This document shows, one piece after another, positions 11,291-23,493 of a stretch of DNA of 64,000 bases. Where the stretch lies: the NCBI GenBank assembly GCA_019454045.1, contig SKCR01021360.1, forward strand, positions 144,543-208,542, read 5' to 3'. The notes beneath the pieces are model-generated. The model did not search any database and was not told where the DNA came from. It saw nothing but the letters and a program-made list of their open reading frames with translations. Both the position numbers and the translations under genes were made by a program. Every line of letters begins with the position of its first letter. Position 1 is the stretch's first letter. The DNA is from Zanthoxylum bungeanum. Lineage: Eukaryota; Streptophyta; Magnoliopsida; Sapindales; Rutaceae.

Positions 11291-11989
11291 ATTTTGTTTC
11301 TAGTTCAGGATGCACACAACAAATTCATACTCACTACTGATGTATCTTCACACTACTAAGACTTGTTTCAGCAACTACTTATACTTACAAACATTCTTAA
11401 ATCAGGCCAACACACTGATTTCATACTCATGTCCAGTAAACACAAGTTTATACTCAACTAAATACATAGCCATTACTAAAACTTGCATCTAAGGACATTA
11501 ATTCAATAATTCCATATCCAGGTTCTGTGCCTACACCTATACCTTTACTACAATTTCAACCATTCTCTACTGCTACTATCATCTTCATTACTACTGATGC
11601 CATTTCTATTTCTACTTCCCTCATTACTTCTATTACTACTGCTATACGCATACACATACACACATTTCCAGAATTTCATTTTAACTCATTTCTAGATTTC
11701 AATAACTCATGTAACCCATTCATAAACACTTATACAAAAATCCCGATTCTAGGGTTCTACCCTTTTTCCCAAATCATACCATTCTTTTAATCCGGTTAAT
11801 TTCTTTCAATGTTCAAGGCTAAAATCAGTTTCTGGTTTACTTAATATACCCATCATCATCATTTTCTTGCGCCAATTTGGAAATTTACCCTAAAACCCAA
11901 ATTTATCCAATTCATTAAAAATTCAAGAAATCAGTCATAGTGTACTTACTTGTCCATGAATGAAATCGAATTCTAATTACAGAATTCCG

Positions 11990-12115
11990 CTTTTCTTCCT
12001 TCAGTTCTTCTTTCTTCCTTCTCGGTTCTCACTCTCTCTTCTCGATCCTTACTTCTCGGTCTCTTCTCCATCTCTTTTTCTTCTTTGTTTTGTTTTTGTT
12101 TTTTTTTTACACAGA
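11990..12115. repeat. Pyrimidine-rich tract
   Basis: About 120 bases are almost purely C and T on the plus strand (TTCTTCTTTCTTCCTTCTCGG and variants), ending in a T run. It is low-complexity DNA in the right part of the 4-kb solo LTR. The open frame through it has no recognisable protein character. Confidence 0.55.
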
Positions 12116-12543
12116 ATCGATTACACACATAATATTTGTAGAAAGAAAATCGAACAAGGGGACTGTTAATGGCGTGAGTGGAGGGGCTGTGAAGTGAAGT
12201 AATTCAAAGGGTGTCTGCATTTTTAAGTGTAACACGTGTGGGTTATATTATGTGTGTGTGTCTAGGTTTTTCTAGAATTAATTATTCTTGTGTGTGTGTG
12301 TTCTAATTATCTAAATATATGCATATTAAATGTGTGTATATAAATCTGTCTAGAAATATCTAGAATTATTATTATTAATATGGTAATTCTTAATTCAATC
12401 CCTCAAATTTAATCCGATAAAATTATAATTAATATCATGAAAATAATCCCATTTTACTTGAAAATAAACCTCGCATTCAGATGCGATCCCACTCACAAAA
12501 ATTTATACAGTCAGGCTAAAATAATATGGGTCGTTACACTCAC

Positions 12544-13262
12544 TCTACGATGTCGATCGAGGGGATGTTCACCAACCTCACTTTGGAGTTTCCAAACGAC
12601 AGCAGCTCTTGCAATATGAATCCACACCATGATGCTCTAGTAATCTCCTTACAGGTCACAGATTTTATGATCAAACGAATGCTAGTCGACACCGAATCTT
12701 CAGCCAACATCATTTTTGCCACAGCTCTTGCAGACATGAGAGCAGAATTAGAGAAGATAAGCAGACGAAGAACTGTGTGTGGTTGGATTTAACGGAGAAC
12801 ATAAATTCACCATGGGAGAAATATCCATTCCAATCTACGTCACCATAAGTCAACAAGATGACCACATTTCTGATATTAGATTGTCCCTCAGCCTACAATC
12901 TCATTATGTGTAGGCCATGGATTCACGAGATGAGAGCAGTGTCGTCCACATATCATCAAGTCTTGAAGTTCCCTACCAAATGGGGGATTCATGAGATTAA
13001 AGGAGACAGAGCCGCTTCCAGAAGCTGTTATCAAACAACTTTGAAGCCAAAAACCCAGTCTGCATAGCAATTACAGAATCGGTCTCGCAATATGGAGCCG
13101 ACACTACCAAATCTTGAAGAGCTTGATGAGATCCAGATTCACCCTCAATATACAGATCATAAGGCACAGATTGGAGCTAATTTAGATCCCGAGCTACGAA
13201 CCGAATTGATCAAATTCTTGAAGAGGCGACACGATAGTTTTGCATGGTCTCACAAAGACATG
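12544..13262 (+). pseudogene. Tat-type protease and pre-reverse-transcriptase region, broken
   Basis: This continues the element interrupted at 3204. Around 12620-12730 the frame gives HHDALVISLQVTDFMIKRML followed by VDTESSANIIF, the Tat aspartic-protease core. The usual small residue after D-T is E here, which suggests an inactive enzyme. Further on (about 12860-13060) comes [20 protein letters not shown], then near 13160-13260 ELRTELIKFLKRRHDSFAWS, the linker that precedes reverse transcriptase in this lineage. Frame changes separate these pieces. The coding region is cut at 13269 by the Copia LTR, and the reverse transcriptase itself is not found elsewhere in the window. Confidence 0.78.
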
Positions 13263-13269
13263 ACGTGAT

Positions 13270-15228
13270 TGTTAGACATTATGTCCCATAGCGTCACTGT
13301 TTGTAAATGATATTGTATTATTGTACAAAATTAACTATGTGATAATGAAATTGCCTTTTGCCGTTTTGTAATATTATTTACTTTGACTAATAAATGGCGA
13401 AAGTCCATATGATTAATACTGGATTGAGATGATATGAGACAGTATCAATCTATAAAAGTTTAATCATTAAATATCCCTAGTCGGAGTATTATCGAGATCG
13501 GACATCGATAATGCGGAATAGACTAGTATTGCGCTTGTGCACGTTGTGAGGGCACAACAGCATAGTTCTCATATATTTAAGTATTGGATACTTATGCAAG
13601 TGCAATAGGAGGTTGTGTTTTACCGATGGTACGGAAAACAGCTTCGCTCTGGATAGACCCCGCGGAATCCCATTGGTAGTATGTCTGCGTGTCTATGGGA
13701 GGCCGCATCAGGGTAGGTGTATATGGTCTTAACCTGAGACTTACATCGCTAGTACTTGCGACAATCGGTAAACTTTGGTTTTGGTGGTTGGGGACCCTAA
13801 CCGGTTCTGTGTACACCTCTTCTGGGTTTATCGAGAATCGTAGTGTGCTGGATGTGATGTCAAGATGGAAGTATCGCTTCAGACATATGGAGGCGATGAT
13901 CACGCAGGGCACAGAACTAGTACTCTATAAAAGGTTGCAACCGTCGGGACAATATGACTAGGTCAGGATTGTCTGATTTAAAGAGACTAGCTGCTTGATG
14001 TCCGATATATGTTTCGTACGGGGCAGACACATCTCCAGCCCCAGGCCTAGCATGTGATCATCCGATACTGGATCGATTTACGCAATACTACGGTATACTA
14101 CGCCTGATACAGATCTTATATTCCTATTAGAATATTTCTGGAGAATTGGGTAGGCATGGCGCTTTGCTAGAAGCCAACCTTGTCTTGTGAATCGGTAAAG
14201 ACGTAGTACGAGGTACGTACGTGTTCGGATTATCCGACGACCGTATTTACTGCCAAAATATCCGGAGATCTCTTGGGTCGCTTCCTGAAGATTCACCTAT
14301 GATATTTGATTCGAACTTAATTAATCTTGGATTAATTGCGGAGAAACTTTATCTCGGATAAAGTGCCTTATTTAGAGAGAGAGAACGATTAATTTGGAAT
14401 TAATCGATATAATTATTATATTCGATATAATAATCGAAATTCGATTTCGACGCGAAATTAAAATTAGATTTTAATTCGGGCGTACGAGTTAATTTAGAAT
14501 TAATTCGTAAGCGACGTAAATAATAATTTCGCTAGGAGCGATTATTTATTTAAATCCGATTTAATTAACGTCGCGACGCTAGCTCGGTATTTCGGAAATA
14601 TCGAACCCGAACGCGTGAGTGGACGTGGGCCCACTTTCATTGGGAAACGTGTGGGGCCCACATGACACTTGTCATTGATATGGCATTGCATGTTAATAGT
14701 GTACAAAACACTCTAAGGCATTGCATGGTGATAGTGTGCATTTCACTCAAAGGTTTTGCATGGAGTTTGAGTGTTTGACACTCTAAGCCATTGCATGGTT
14801 TATGTCATAGATTTTTATTAATTTAATAAATTATAACATAAATATAAATTGATTTTTGTTAGACAAAGATTAATTAATTCAAGACTTTACACCAAAAATT
14901 CTCTCTTCTCTCTCAAATGCCGAGAACTCCATTGACAAGGGCAAGGAAGATTTGATCTTCCATTTCTCCATTTTTGCTAGCACAAGCAAGGGATCAAAAG
15001 AGGTGATAGGGAAACCATCAAAGAGCTTGGAATACAAGAGCTTGGAGCTTGGAGTCTTCTTCCTCCTCTTGGCCGAACCATCCATCACTTGGAGCTTCTA
15101 CCATTTGATCATCTTCTTCATCACAAGGCATTGTAAGTATGATTCCGCCATACTTCATGTTTAAATATATATTCTTTGTAGTATTTTACATGCTTAATCT
15201 TTCTTGGGACATATAATAGAAACCAACA
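13270..15228 (+). repeat. Left LTR of the Copia element
   Basis: It starts TGTTAGACATTATGTCCCAT and ends AGAAACCAACA before TGGTATCATTG. Relatives lie at 21443-23493 and 58734-60624. All three share the block GGCAGACACA...CCAGCCCCAGGCCTAGCA. The 3' half carries repeated GATTAATTTGGAATTAATC-like runs. Confidence 0.82.
13925..13934 (+). promoter_or_regulatory. Candidate LTR TATA box (Copia)
   Basis: CTATAAAAGG is a strong TATA match about 655 bp into the left LTR, a plausible U3/R boundary. The corresponding part of the 21443 and 58734 LTRs is mutated (CTCTTATATGC, CTCTTAAATGC), which fits loss of promoter function. Confidence 0.5.
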
Positions 15229-15229
15229 A

Positions 15230-15240
15230 TGGTATCATTG
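15230..15240 (+). other. Primer-binding-site-like sequence (Copia)
   Basis: TGGTATCATTG follows the LTR after one base. It resembles the initiator-methionine tRNA primer site TGGTATCAGAGC used by many plant Copia elements, with changes at the 3' part. The relative at 60626 reads TGGTATCATGAGCC. Confidence 0.6.
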
Positions 15241-15282
15241 AGCTAGGTTTAAGCATGAAATACTTTAGGTTAAAATTTGGGT

Positions 15283-15700
15283 AAAATTGATTGAAGCATG
15301 TTCTTGTGAAATTTGATGAATGAGTATGCTTATATGTATGTTAAATGACATTATATGAAATCAATTTTATGAAAAATGCATTGGATGATTTTTCCCCAAA
15401 ATTTTGACCTTGGCCGAATGGGTGTGTTAAATTGATTGAAGCATGTTCTTATGAAATTTGATTAATAAGTATGCTTGCATGTGTATAACATGATGTTATA
15501 TGGAATCAATTTTATGAAAAATGCATTGGATGATTTTTCCCCACCTTGGCCGAATGGCATGATGAAATTGATATAAGCATGTTCTTATGAAATTTGATTA
15601 ATAAGTATGCTTGCATGTGTATAACATGATGATATATGGAATCAATTTCATGAAAAATGCATTGGATGATTTTTCCCCAAATCCATGCCTTGGCCGAATG
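15283..15700 (+). repeat. Three tandem units of about 135-145 bp in the Copia leader
   Basis: Each unit has GAAGCATGTTCTTATGAAATT or a close variant (near 15292, 15437 and 15572), then ATGCATTGGATGATTTTTCC, then CCTTGGCCGAATG. Units 2 and 3 are nearly identical. The repeat lies in untranslated leader sequence between primer site and gag. Confidence 0.8.
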
Positions 15701-16899
15701 TGTTACTACTTGGAGTAGATTGAAATTTTTTGTGTTTAAGATCATTAGATGACTTAGAACGTGTACGGGACGTAGATTAGTAATTCAATCGGATTGAAAA
15801 ACAAATCGACACAAATAACTCACCTTGGCCGAATGTACAAGGACATGAAATGGAGTTGATTTTTGATAAAATTAATGTTGGACATTTAATTTGACAAATA
15901 CATGATTAATAAATTAAATGGGTATTTTTGAAATATTTGGTTTAATATATAATCTTGGTATTACACTTTAATTAATTGGACTTTAATGTTTGGAATATTA
16001 AAATTTAATTAATGGGCTTTAATAATTTAATTGGGCCTTATGGGCTTAAAATTGGTTTTATGGCACTTAAGGGTGATTCCTTATTTGGGCTTGGCAATTG
16101 GGTTTGACCCACATTGACCAAAAGCCCAAGCCTTAATAAATCAATTCTAAGCCCATTTGACTTGAATTAATTCAACATTGGATGTTAATTGGGCTTTGAG
16201 ACCCAATAGGATTAGATTTAGAATCTAAGTCTTTAAAGCATATTAAAAGTGTAAACATTTGATTTGGAATTAAATAATTGGATTAGTATTGAATACGAAT
16301 TGAATTAGATTTAATTAGTAGTTCGATATAATTCGCGAATTCGTACTTTATGTACTTATTCTCAATCGAGTTGGACTCGCACAAAATCAAACCGTTGTTT
16401 GAACATTGGATGATCACATTAACAAAGACTAATTAATTGGATTAGATTGTTTGTAAAAGCATGTCTTGTTTGAATATATATGTATGTGATGAATGAATAG
16501 TGTATATCGGATGGATATTAGAAGGGAAAGGGTAATTTTAGAAATTATTGTAAATTTGGAATTTATTAATTGGACCTGCGTGTCCAGCCTTATCTCTTTA
16601 TCTCTTTGTATTCTCTTCTCACCTAATTCCCCTCAATGTAAATGAGGTTTCTCTTATTGTATTATGTAATTGGGTAGTTGTAGAATAGTGCTAGCGGGGA
16701 GAGGAAAGGGAGTGATTTGTTCTAGGAACAAGTTGTTTAAATATCCATCCGCATATCACTATTACTTACTTTACGCGCTTTATGATGTTTTAGAAGCATG
16801 CTTAAGGGTGTATGATGATGAGACCTAACAAAGATAAATAAATTGGTTGCCAATTACGCGAAAATCCCTCAATTTATATTAAGCTAAATATCCTTCCAT

Positions 16900-17420
16900 T
16901 GAATGGTTCTTGTTCAAGATCCGAAGTTGGCATTGGTTTGTTTTTGACCAAAGTCAAGACCTTTGTCAACCTAGGATGTACTTGAATCATGAGAGTTTTG
17001 TTGCATATCGGTGTCTTGTCCAAATCGTGATTTTTATTGACCAAAGTCAAGGTCACTTTTTGTCCAACGACATTGATTACGAAACTTTCCTCGTCAATGG
17101 GTCTAGCTTAACCGGAATCATTAGGTTTGTTTTTTGCCAAAGCCAAAGCCTAGTTGATTCGGAGGATATGGTTAGGAGAATGTATTGGATACATTGACAT
17201 TATACATATGTTTCGGACTTGGATGTCCACCTAACCGGATCTAGGAATTGGATGAGATCCAATTGATCATGGAGATCTACCTATGTTAAATAGCATACAA
17301 TTTTTTATTGGCCAAAGTCAAGTTTGTGTTATTTAACGGGATCCTAGCCCACTAGGAAATTAGATTTCCCGAGTTGTCTACAGAGGGTTAGAAACTTGAA
17401 GAAAATAGTGGGAGGCTATT
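16900..17420 (+). repeat. Copia leader with recurring CCAAAGTCAAG motif
   Basis: A GxCCAAAGTCAAGG-like motif recurs about every 90-170 bases (near 16938, 17040, 17137 and 17310). The leader of the other Copia copy at 62150-62640 carries the same series. The part between the motifs is homologous between the two copies. The motif has no coding sense and its role is unknown. Confidence 0.65.
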
Positions 17421-17581
17421 ATTGAATTTGCAATTTCGTTCAGATACTTAGCCTTACGCGTCTTTCAAAAACATTTCGTCAATATTTTAATTAGTTGGAC
17501 TAATATATTGTTATTTTTATTTGTAACAGTTTGACTGTACCCATACATCGTTGACTTTATAGTTGGACTATAGTTGTCAAG

Positions 17582-17899
17582 ATGATTGGCAAAGGTAATA
17601 TCCGTGACATTATCATGGGCGATAATGTCTTCAGAGGGACAAACTTTGCCGACTGGGAAATGAACCTCAAGATAGTGCTTGGGGCTGAGAGGATACTGTA
17701 TACTATTCAGAGACCTCTCCCGCCTAAACCCACTGAGCCACTGGAGCTAGAGTTATGGAAAACTCATAGTGATGATTGTGACCAAGCTCAGTCAGTTATG
17801 CTAGCTGCAATGACCCAGCATTTCAGACGCCAGAATAGGGACTTGGATCCCTATAACATGATGGCAAGATTGCGTGATCTTCACCGCACTAATAAATAG
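17582..17899 (+). pseudogene. Copia gag fragment
   Basis: A 105-codon open segment begins MIGKGNIRDIIMGDNVFRGT, then NFADWEMNLKIVLGAERILY, the N-terminal signature of plant Copia gag (UBN2-type). It ends at a stop after LRDLHRTNK, where gag would normally continue for another 150 or so residues to a zinc knuckle. Downstream, two copies of a roughly 55-bp AT-rich block (TAGTACCTAAATTGTTGATT at about 17897 and 17949) replace coding sequence. The fragment is too short to form particles. It follows the long leader and precedes the decayed pol of the same element. Confidence 0.75.
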
Positions 17900-19239
17900 T
17901 ACCTAAATTGTTGATTAAATTTTGGACTATAATAATCATTATAATAAATAGTACCTAAATTGTTGATTAAATAGTTGGACTATTAAAATCAAGATAAAAT
18001 TGAAAGATTGACATTTAAAACATAATCCTAGGGAAAATGTATTTAAATGGTTTAATTTTGAAATTGGGAATAATTTCAGGATAGTCCTGGAAAATAATAA
18101 GTTACTTTATTTGATAAAATAACATATTATGCCTAAGCCCGGAGTTAAGCAAATAGTAGAGCATGATCTTTGGAAGATTCATGTAATGATAACTTAAGTG
18201 CTTAATCCATTAAGCTTGTCGCAGTAGACTCCTTAATTTCTTAATCAGAACTAAGGATTAGATCCTTAAAGTATGATAATGAAATTGAAGGATCTTCATA
18301 GATCTATATTTAGATTTTAGAAGTACTGAATTGCAATAAATAACTCTTGGAGAGTTAATGACTATTCTCAAGGAGGCAAAGTCAAAGTTTGCAATAAGGC
18401 AAGTAGCGCAAGGCGAACCTTACTTCGATATTCTAGAAGGCCATGGCTTGGCTAAATGCTTCTGGAGTGTTGAAAAGGGCAAAGGCAAAATCATTATAAT
18501 CTTCTGAGAAGATAAATGACATATCCCAAAATGTCTGCCTAAATTGTGTCAAACGGGATCGCGGAAGCGTGACTGCCGTTTGGACAAAGCAGACATGAAG
18601 GAATTGAAGACGGGGCAAGGCTCTGACTTCAAATATGTTTGTCATAAATATATTCGCTACTAGTATTAAAATTGGATTTTAGATACTAAATGTGATATAC
18701 TTAAATATGTACTGATGTTCAGAATCTGCTATAAACAGGATACTGACTTCAGATGAGATTAATCTGCGAATTGGAAACGGGACGACTGTCGCTGTTTCAA
18801 CTATAGATACCTAATTTGGGAACTACCCTTAGGGTGTATACTTAAATTAGGAAACTGTTATAATGTAACTAGTTTGACTAGAAACATTATCTCTATATCA
18901 GTGTCTAATCCGTTGCGGATTGACCTTTATATTCTAGAACACTAAAGTGTTTTATTTTATAAAGATGATATTGAGATAAACACATTGGATGTGAATAACA
19001 TAATTTATATTTTGAATATAAATACGTCTCGAACATAAGACATGACAACAAATAGCTCGAACTGATTTGATCAGAAGAAACATATTGTGGCATTGTTGTC
19101 TGGGACACAATTTTAAACAAGATTCGTATATCCACACTTTTGAAGAGTGGGTACTTGGACTGATTTGATAACATTCAAATAAAGTCTACGAATCTAGTTT
19201 ATAGGGCAAAGTGCCTAAAACACCTTTACTTGGTAAAAG
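17900..19239 (+). pseudogene. Heavily decayed Copia gag/protease region
   Basis: There are no long frames and stops occur in all frames. Position between gag and integrase implies that it once held the gag C-terminus and protease. I could not find a zinc knuckle or a protease core with confidence. The open segments on the minus strand at 18433-18645 and 18905-19174 have no recognisable character and are taken as chance. Confidence 0.4.
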
Positions 19240-21430
19240 TGTAAATGCCACCGATCTGTAAGCCCTAGTTCATAGTGAAGCAAATGGGCCCATGTCTAGC
19301 TAGGATAGAGGTGGATATGAATATTTCGTGACCTTTACGGATGTGGCATCGCGTTATGGTTATGTGTCTCTTTTGAAACACAAATCAGAAACTTTTATTG
19401 TTTCGACACGAAATAGACAAACAGATCGGCTAAAGTATTAAACCGTCACGGTAAGACCGTAATGGAAAATACTTAAGCAATAAGTTTCTAATATACTTGA
19501 AAGAGTATAGTATTATTTCAAATGAGGACTCCTCCTGGAACACGTCATTCTGACGGTGTGTCCGAACCGAGAAACCGAATTTTGTTGGACATAATTAGGT
19601 TAATCCTGAGTCACTCTGAGCTACCATTTCCTTCAACGGATTAACATTAACAGTGCAGAACTTATTTAGAATAAGGTTCCATAAAGTCTATTAGATAGAT
19701 TTCATATTAGATATGAACAGGAAAGAAACCGGGTTTTCTCATTCCTGAATATTTGGGTATGTTAGGCATATGTTTGGATGATACCAAACTAGAACCAAAT
19801 TGGATAAATGCCAATTGTAGGTTATCCAAGGGAAACCATAAGTATAGTACTTATACAACTCACAAGAGAAAAATTTTTATTGTTGCTCGCCATGCGGTTT
19901 TCCTAAGAGGAATACCGATATGCAGTGGTAAGTTGGAGGATAGTAAAACTCGATGAAAATCATAGAATACTATTCCTGGCACCTATTCCTTAATGGAACA
20001 TAAATAGTTCATCAAAGATGAAACTATACCATTAATCTTCGAATACACAAGAACCGCGTATGTCAGAGAGAGTCAAAAACAACATGGGGTATGGGTTTCT
20101 GATCTCACCTCATAAAGATGTCAATCTTATTGAGGAATACCAACTGACTACGTATGAGGAAGTGATACAAGGTATCAACTCCCTATTATGGCAATGTGCC
20201 ATGAGTCCGAAATGGATTCCATGTAAACAACCAAGTTGGATACTAGTTGTTGTACCACAAGGAATTGTGCCTAATGGTACTATATAAGTCTTCAAGGAAG
20301 ATGTACATGGAACGCAACATACCAACGTATAAAGCTAGGCTTTTAGCGGAAAGGTATCGTTATCTATATTGTGTCGATTATGATTCAACCTTTTACCTGT
20401 TGCCACGGTAAATCCATTTGGATAATGCTTGCTAAAGCTGCATGTTTCATTTATGAAATATGACAGCCGAACGGGAAAATCGCTTTCCTGAAAAGGAAAC
20501 CTTTCGGAGGATGTTTACAACATCCTGACGTTTTGTCGTACCAAAACTAACAAACAAGGTTTGCAAGTAATTCGATCCATGTATGGATTGAAGCAAGCAT
20601 TGATTTCTTGGAATTATCGTTTTGATGTAATCATAATTGCTTATGATTTAATTCAAAACGAAAATGATTCTTGTGTATATAAGGAGGTTAGTGGGAGCGC
20701 ACTGACAAAAAATATCCTATAAATAATGATAATATATGTCATTTCTTGGAAATGATATTCCCATAAAACAATCAGTGAAAGCTTGGCTTTCATGAAAACT
20801 CTCCGAGAAATCGTACATTGAAAAATGTACGCGACCTGGTGTCTCATACGCTTTGAGCATATGGATTCACAATCAGGCCAATCCAAGTGATAGTCACTGG
20901 ATTGATGTTAAGAACATCTATTAGTATCTTAGAGATCTAAGGATGCTGTCTTATTCTATGGAGAAGGATAACTTGAAGTGACTGGGATCACTGTTACAAG
21001 TTTCCCAACCGATAAAACGACAATAAGTCGCAAACGGTACTATACAGTTTGAATAACAGAACAGTGAGCTGGAAATCTTCCAAGCAAGATACTGTTACCG
21101 AATAAACAACAAATGCGGGTTATTGCTACAGCTGAGGCAGCAATAGAAGCCATTTGGGTCGATAATAAATCTAATTAGATTAGATATAGTTCTATCAGCA
21201 GCTGAGCTAGGCTATAGCACAGCCTAAAGAATTAATGGTCTCATCAACGATCCAGATACATACTTCGATATTCATCTGATTCGTTCGGATCATACATCGT
21301 GGCGATGTTATGATAATATAAATCGCATCAGATGATAATCATGCAATTCCGCTGACGAAAGCCCTTCTCATAAGTTTTAACCAACCGTACATAGTTCTGG
21401 TGTCAGACACTCGAGTGACTGGCTATAGGC
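19240..21430 (+). pseudogene. Decayed Copia integrase, reverse transcriptase and RNase H
   Basis: Pieces in several frames can be matched by eye to Copia pol. Near 19285-19385 an integrase core reads GGYEYFVTFTDVASRYGYVS. Near 20140-20290 the RT entry reads TTYEEVIQGINSLLWQ followed by an IVPNGT stretch. Near 20560-20680 there are remnants of the RSMYGLKQA...SWNYRFD block. Near 21115-21170 the RNase H end gives AEAAIEAIWV. Several stops and frame changes lie between and within these blocks, so the enzymes cannot be made. The region ends at the polypurine tract before the right LTR. Confidence 0.7.
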
Positions 21431-21442
21431 CAAGTGGGAGAT
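21431..21442 (+). other. Polypurine tract of the Copia element
   Basis: CAAGTGGGAGAT directly precedes the TG of the right LTR. The form AAGTGGGAGATTG is common before the 3' LTR of plant Copia elements. Confidence 0.75.
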
Positions 21443-23493
21443 TGTTGGACAATTATGACCCATAGCGTCACTATTTGTACAGATCATGTTGTTGTTGTAC
21501 AAATTAACTATGTGACAAAGGAGATTGCTCTATTATCATTTGTGATTAGATCACCAAGATATATAAATGATAGGAGGTCCCTGTGATTTGTTCCTGGATT
21601 GAGAAGATAAGAGACAGTATCAATCCATGAAGGATAAATCATTAAATATCCCTAGTCAGAGTATTATCAAGATTGGACATCGATAATGCGTAAAAGACTA
21701 GTATTACACTTGTGCGTGTTGTGAGGGCACAACAACATAGTTCTCATATATTTGGGTATATGATACTCATGCAAGTGTAATAGGAGGTTGTGTTTTACCG
21801 ATGGTACGGGAAACAACTTCGCTCTGGATAGACCCTTTCGGAGTTCCATTGGTAGTATAACTATGTGTCTATGGAAGTCCGAATTCAGGGTAGGTGTATT
21901 TGGTCTTAACCTGAGACTTGCACCACTAATACTTGCGACAATCAATATGCTTTGATTTTGGTCGTCCAAGGCTTTAACCGGTTCTGTGTATGCCTCTTTT
22001 GGGTATATTGAGAATCGTAGTGTATGGGGTGTGATGTCAAGATGGAAGTATCACTTCAATTATAGTGGAGATGGTGATCACATAGGATACGGAACTTGTT
22101 CTCTTATATGCTGCAGCTATCGGGATATTATGATTAGGTCATGTATATCCGATTATAGAGACTAGTTACCAGAGATCCGATATGTGCTTCGTACGAGGCA
22201 GACACAATTCCAGCCCCAGGCCTAGCAAGTGACCATCCGATACTGGATCGACATACACGATACTATGTATACTACGCCTGATATAGATCGATTATTCCTG
22301 TAAGCATCTTTCTGGAGAATTGGGAAGGCATGGCGCTTTGCTAGAAGCCAACCTTGTCTTGTAAATCGGTAAAAACGTAGTACTAGGTACTTACGTGTTC
22401 GGATAGTCCGACGACCGTATTTACTGCCAACATATCCGGGGATCTCATGGGTCGCTTCCCGAAGATTCACCGATGATGTATGACTCGCACTTTATTAATC
22501 TGGGATTAATTTGATGAGAGAGAAAATTAATCTGGGACTAATTACGGAGATATTTTATCTGGGATAAAATATTATTTAAAGAGAGAGAACGATTAATTTG
22601 GAATTAATCTATAAATTAATATATTCTATATATTAAATGAAATTGGATTTCGACGCGGAATTAAAATCGGATTTTAATTCGGGCGAACGAATTAATTTAG
22701 AATTAATTCATTAGCGACGTGAGTAGTGATTTCGCTAGGCATAATCATTTAATTACGTCGCAGCGGAAAATTTGTTAATTTGGAATTAGCGAACCCGAGC
22801 CCAAGATTATTTGCGAGCGCATTCACATTTCGAATTTGAGTGTGGCACGCAAGTCGCATCAAGCGTCAAATCATTAGTTACTTTGAGTGATGTGACAACT
22901 TGTCACATTGATTGATTGATTTATGTGAGTTGATGGAAGTTGATGTGGGTTGTTGAATGCATTTAATGCATTTTTGCCTCCAAAATTTGTTGACTTTTTG
23001 AAAGCCATTTAACAAATTTTTGGTATATGTTATTATTGGATTTTGGAAATCAATTATATACATAACACATTTAACTCTTTCTTTTCACTTCTTCTCCCTC
23101 TCTCTCACGCCCAAAATGGGCTACTCTTCTTCTGTTTTTCCGGTTGAAAAACCGTGAGCTATGGCAAGAAGATTTAGTGATTTTGTTGCAAAATCACAAG
23201 TGCTAGCACACTCTAGGAGACATACCAAGGTGATAGGGCAGTAATTTTGTGAGCTTGGAATCCATTTTGGAAGCTTGGAGCTTGAAGACATCAATGGAGG
23301 ACCATGACCGATTTTGAGGAGCAAAAACAGTGAGTTTGCCGTGAGCCTTGGAGCTTCTCAAAGGGCATAAAAAGTTTTGTTCTTCGTAGCATCCAATCTG
23401 TTCATTTCGAGTATGATTCCGCCATTCTCCTTTGCGTATTCACATGTGTTTTATGCTTATAAATGAACCTTGGGACTTAATATAAACCCAACA
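21443..23493 (+). repeat. Right Copia LTR
   Basis: It starts TGTTGGACAATTATGACCCA and is alignable with the LTR at 13270 along its length. The end is set at AACCCAACA by comparison with the left LTR's AAACCAACA. Beyond it, near 23533, TGGCACTAGAGC could be a decayed primer site, which would mean that this LTR also heads another truncated copy. Confidence 0.7.

Larger units (their letters stand above)
3205..12538. mobile_element. Long solo LTR with a nested element; TSD CTCAC
   Basis: The left end is TGTAACATCCCGCC and the right end GGGTCGTTACA. The 5-bp sequence CTCAC precedes it (3200-3204) and follows it (12539-12543), so the boundaries are firm. Removing the nested Reina element (4856-10142) and its duplicated TCATG leaves about 4.0 kb. 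There is no internal gag or pol and no repeated end sequence inside, so this is best read as a solo LTR left by LTR-LTR recombination. TGTAACATCCC starts are seen in long-LTR chromoviruses (Tekay/Del type), but that family assignment is only a guess. It interrupts the Tat-type gag/protease region. Confidence 0.75.
991..13269 (+). mobile_element. Decayed Tat-lineage Ty3/Gypsy element, interrupted and truncated
   Basis: The parts in order are a left LTR (991-1569), a primer-site-like sequence, gag (about 1700-3171), a 9.3-kb insertion (3205-12538) flanked by CTCAC, then the protease and the region before reverse transcriptase (12544-13262). The element then stops where a Copia LTR begins at 13270. 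Reverse transcriptase, RNase H, integrase and the right LTR are absent. The Tat assignment rests on the gag sequence style, the CxxH...GHxxxxC zinc knuckle, and the protease and pre-RT motifs (FAWSHKDM). Stops and frame changes show it is dead. Its LTR resembles that of the small element at 35607-39247, which may be a non-autonomous relative. Confidence 0.8.
13270..23493 (+). mobile_element. Decayed Copia element with long LTRs
   Basis: The order is left LTR (13270-15228), primer site, a long leader (15230-17580), a gag fragment, decayed integrase/RT/RNase H, a polypurine tract (21431-21442), then the right LTR (21443-about 23493). The gag-integrase-RT order and the RT sequence style place it in Ty1/Copia. 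The two LTRs are only about 80 percent alike at their starts, and the ORFs are full of stops, so it is old. The sequences flanking the LTRs (GTGAT left, AGTAT right) do not match, so either the right boundary is off or the two LTRs come from different, recombined copies. Confidence 0.75.
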
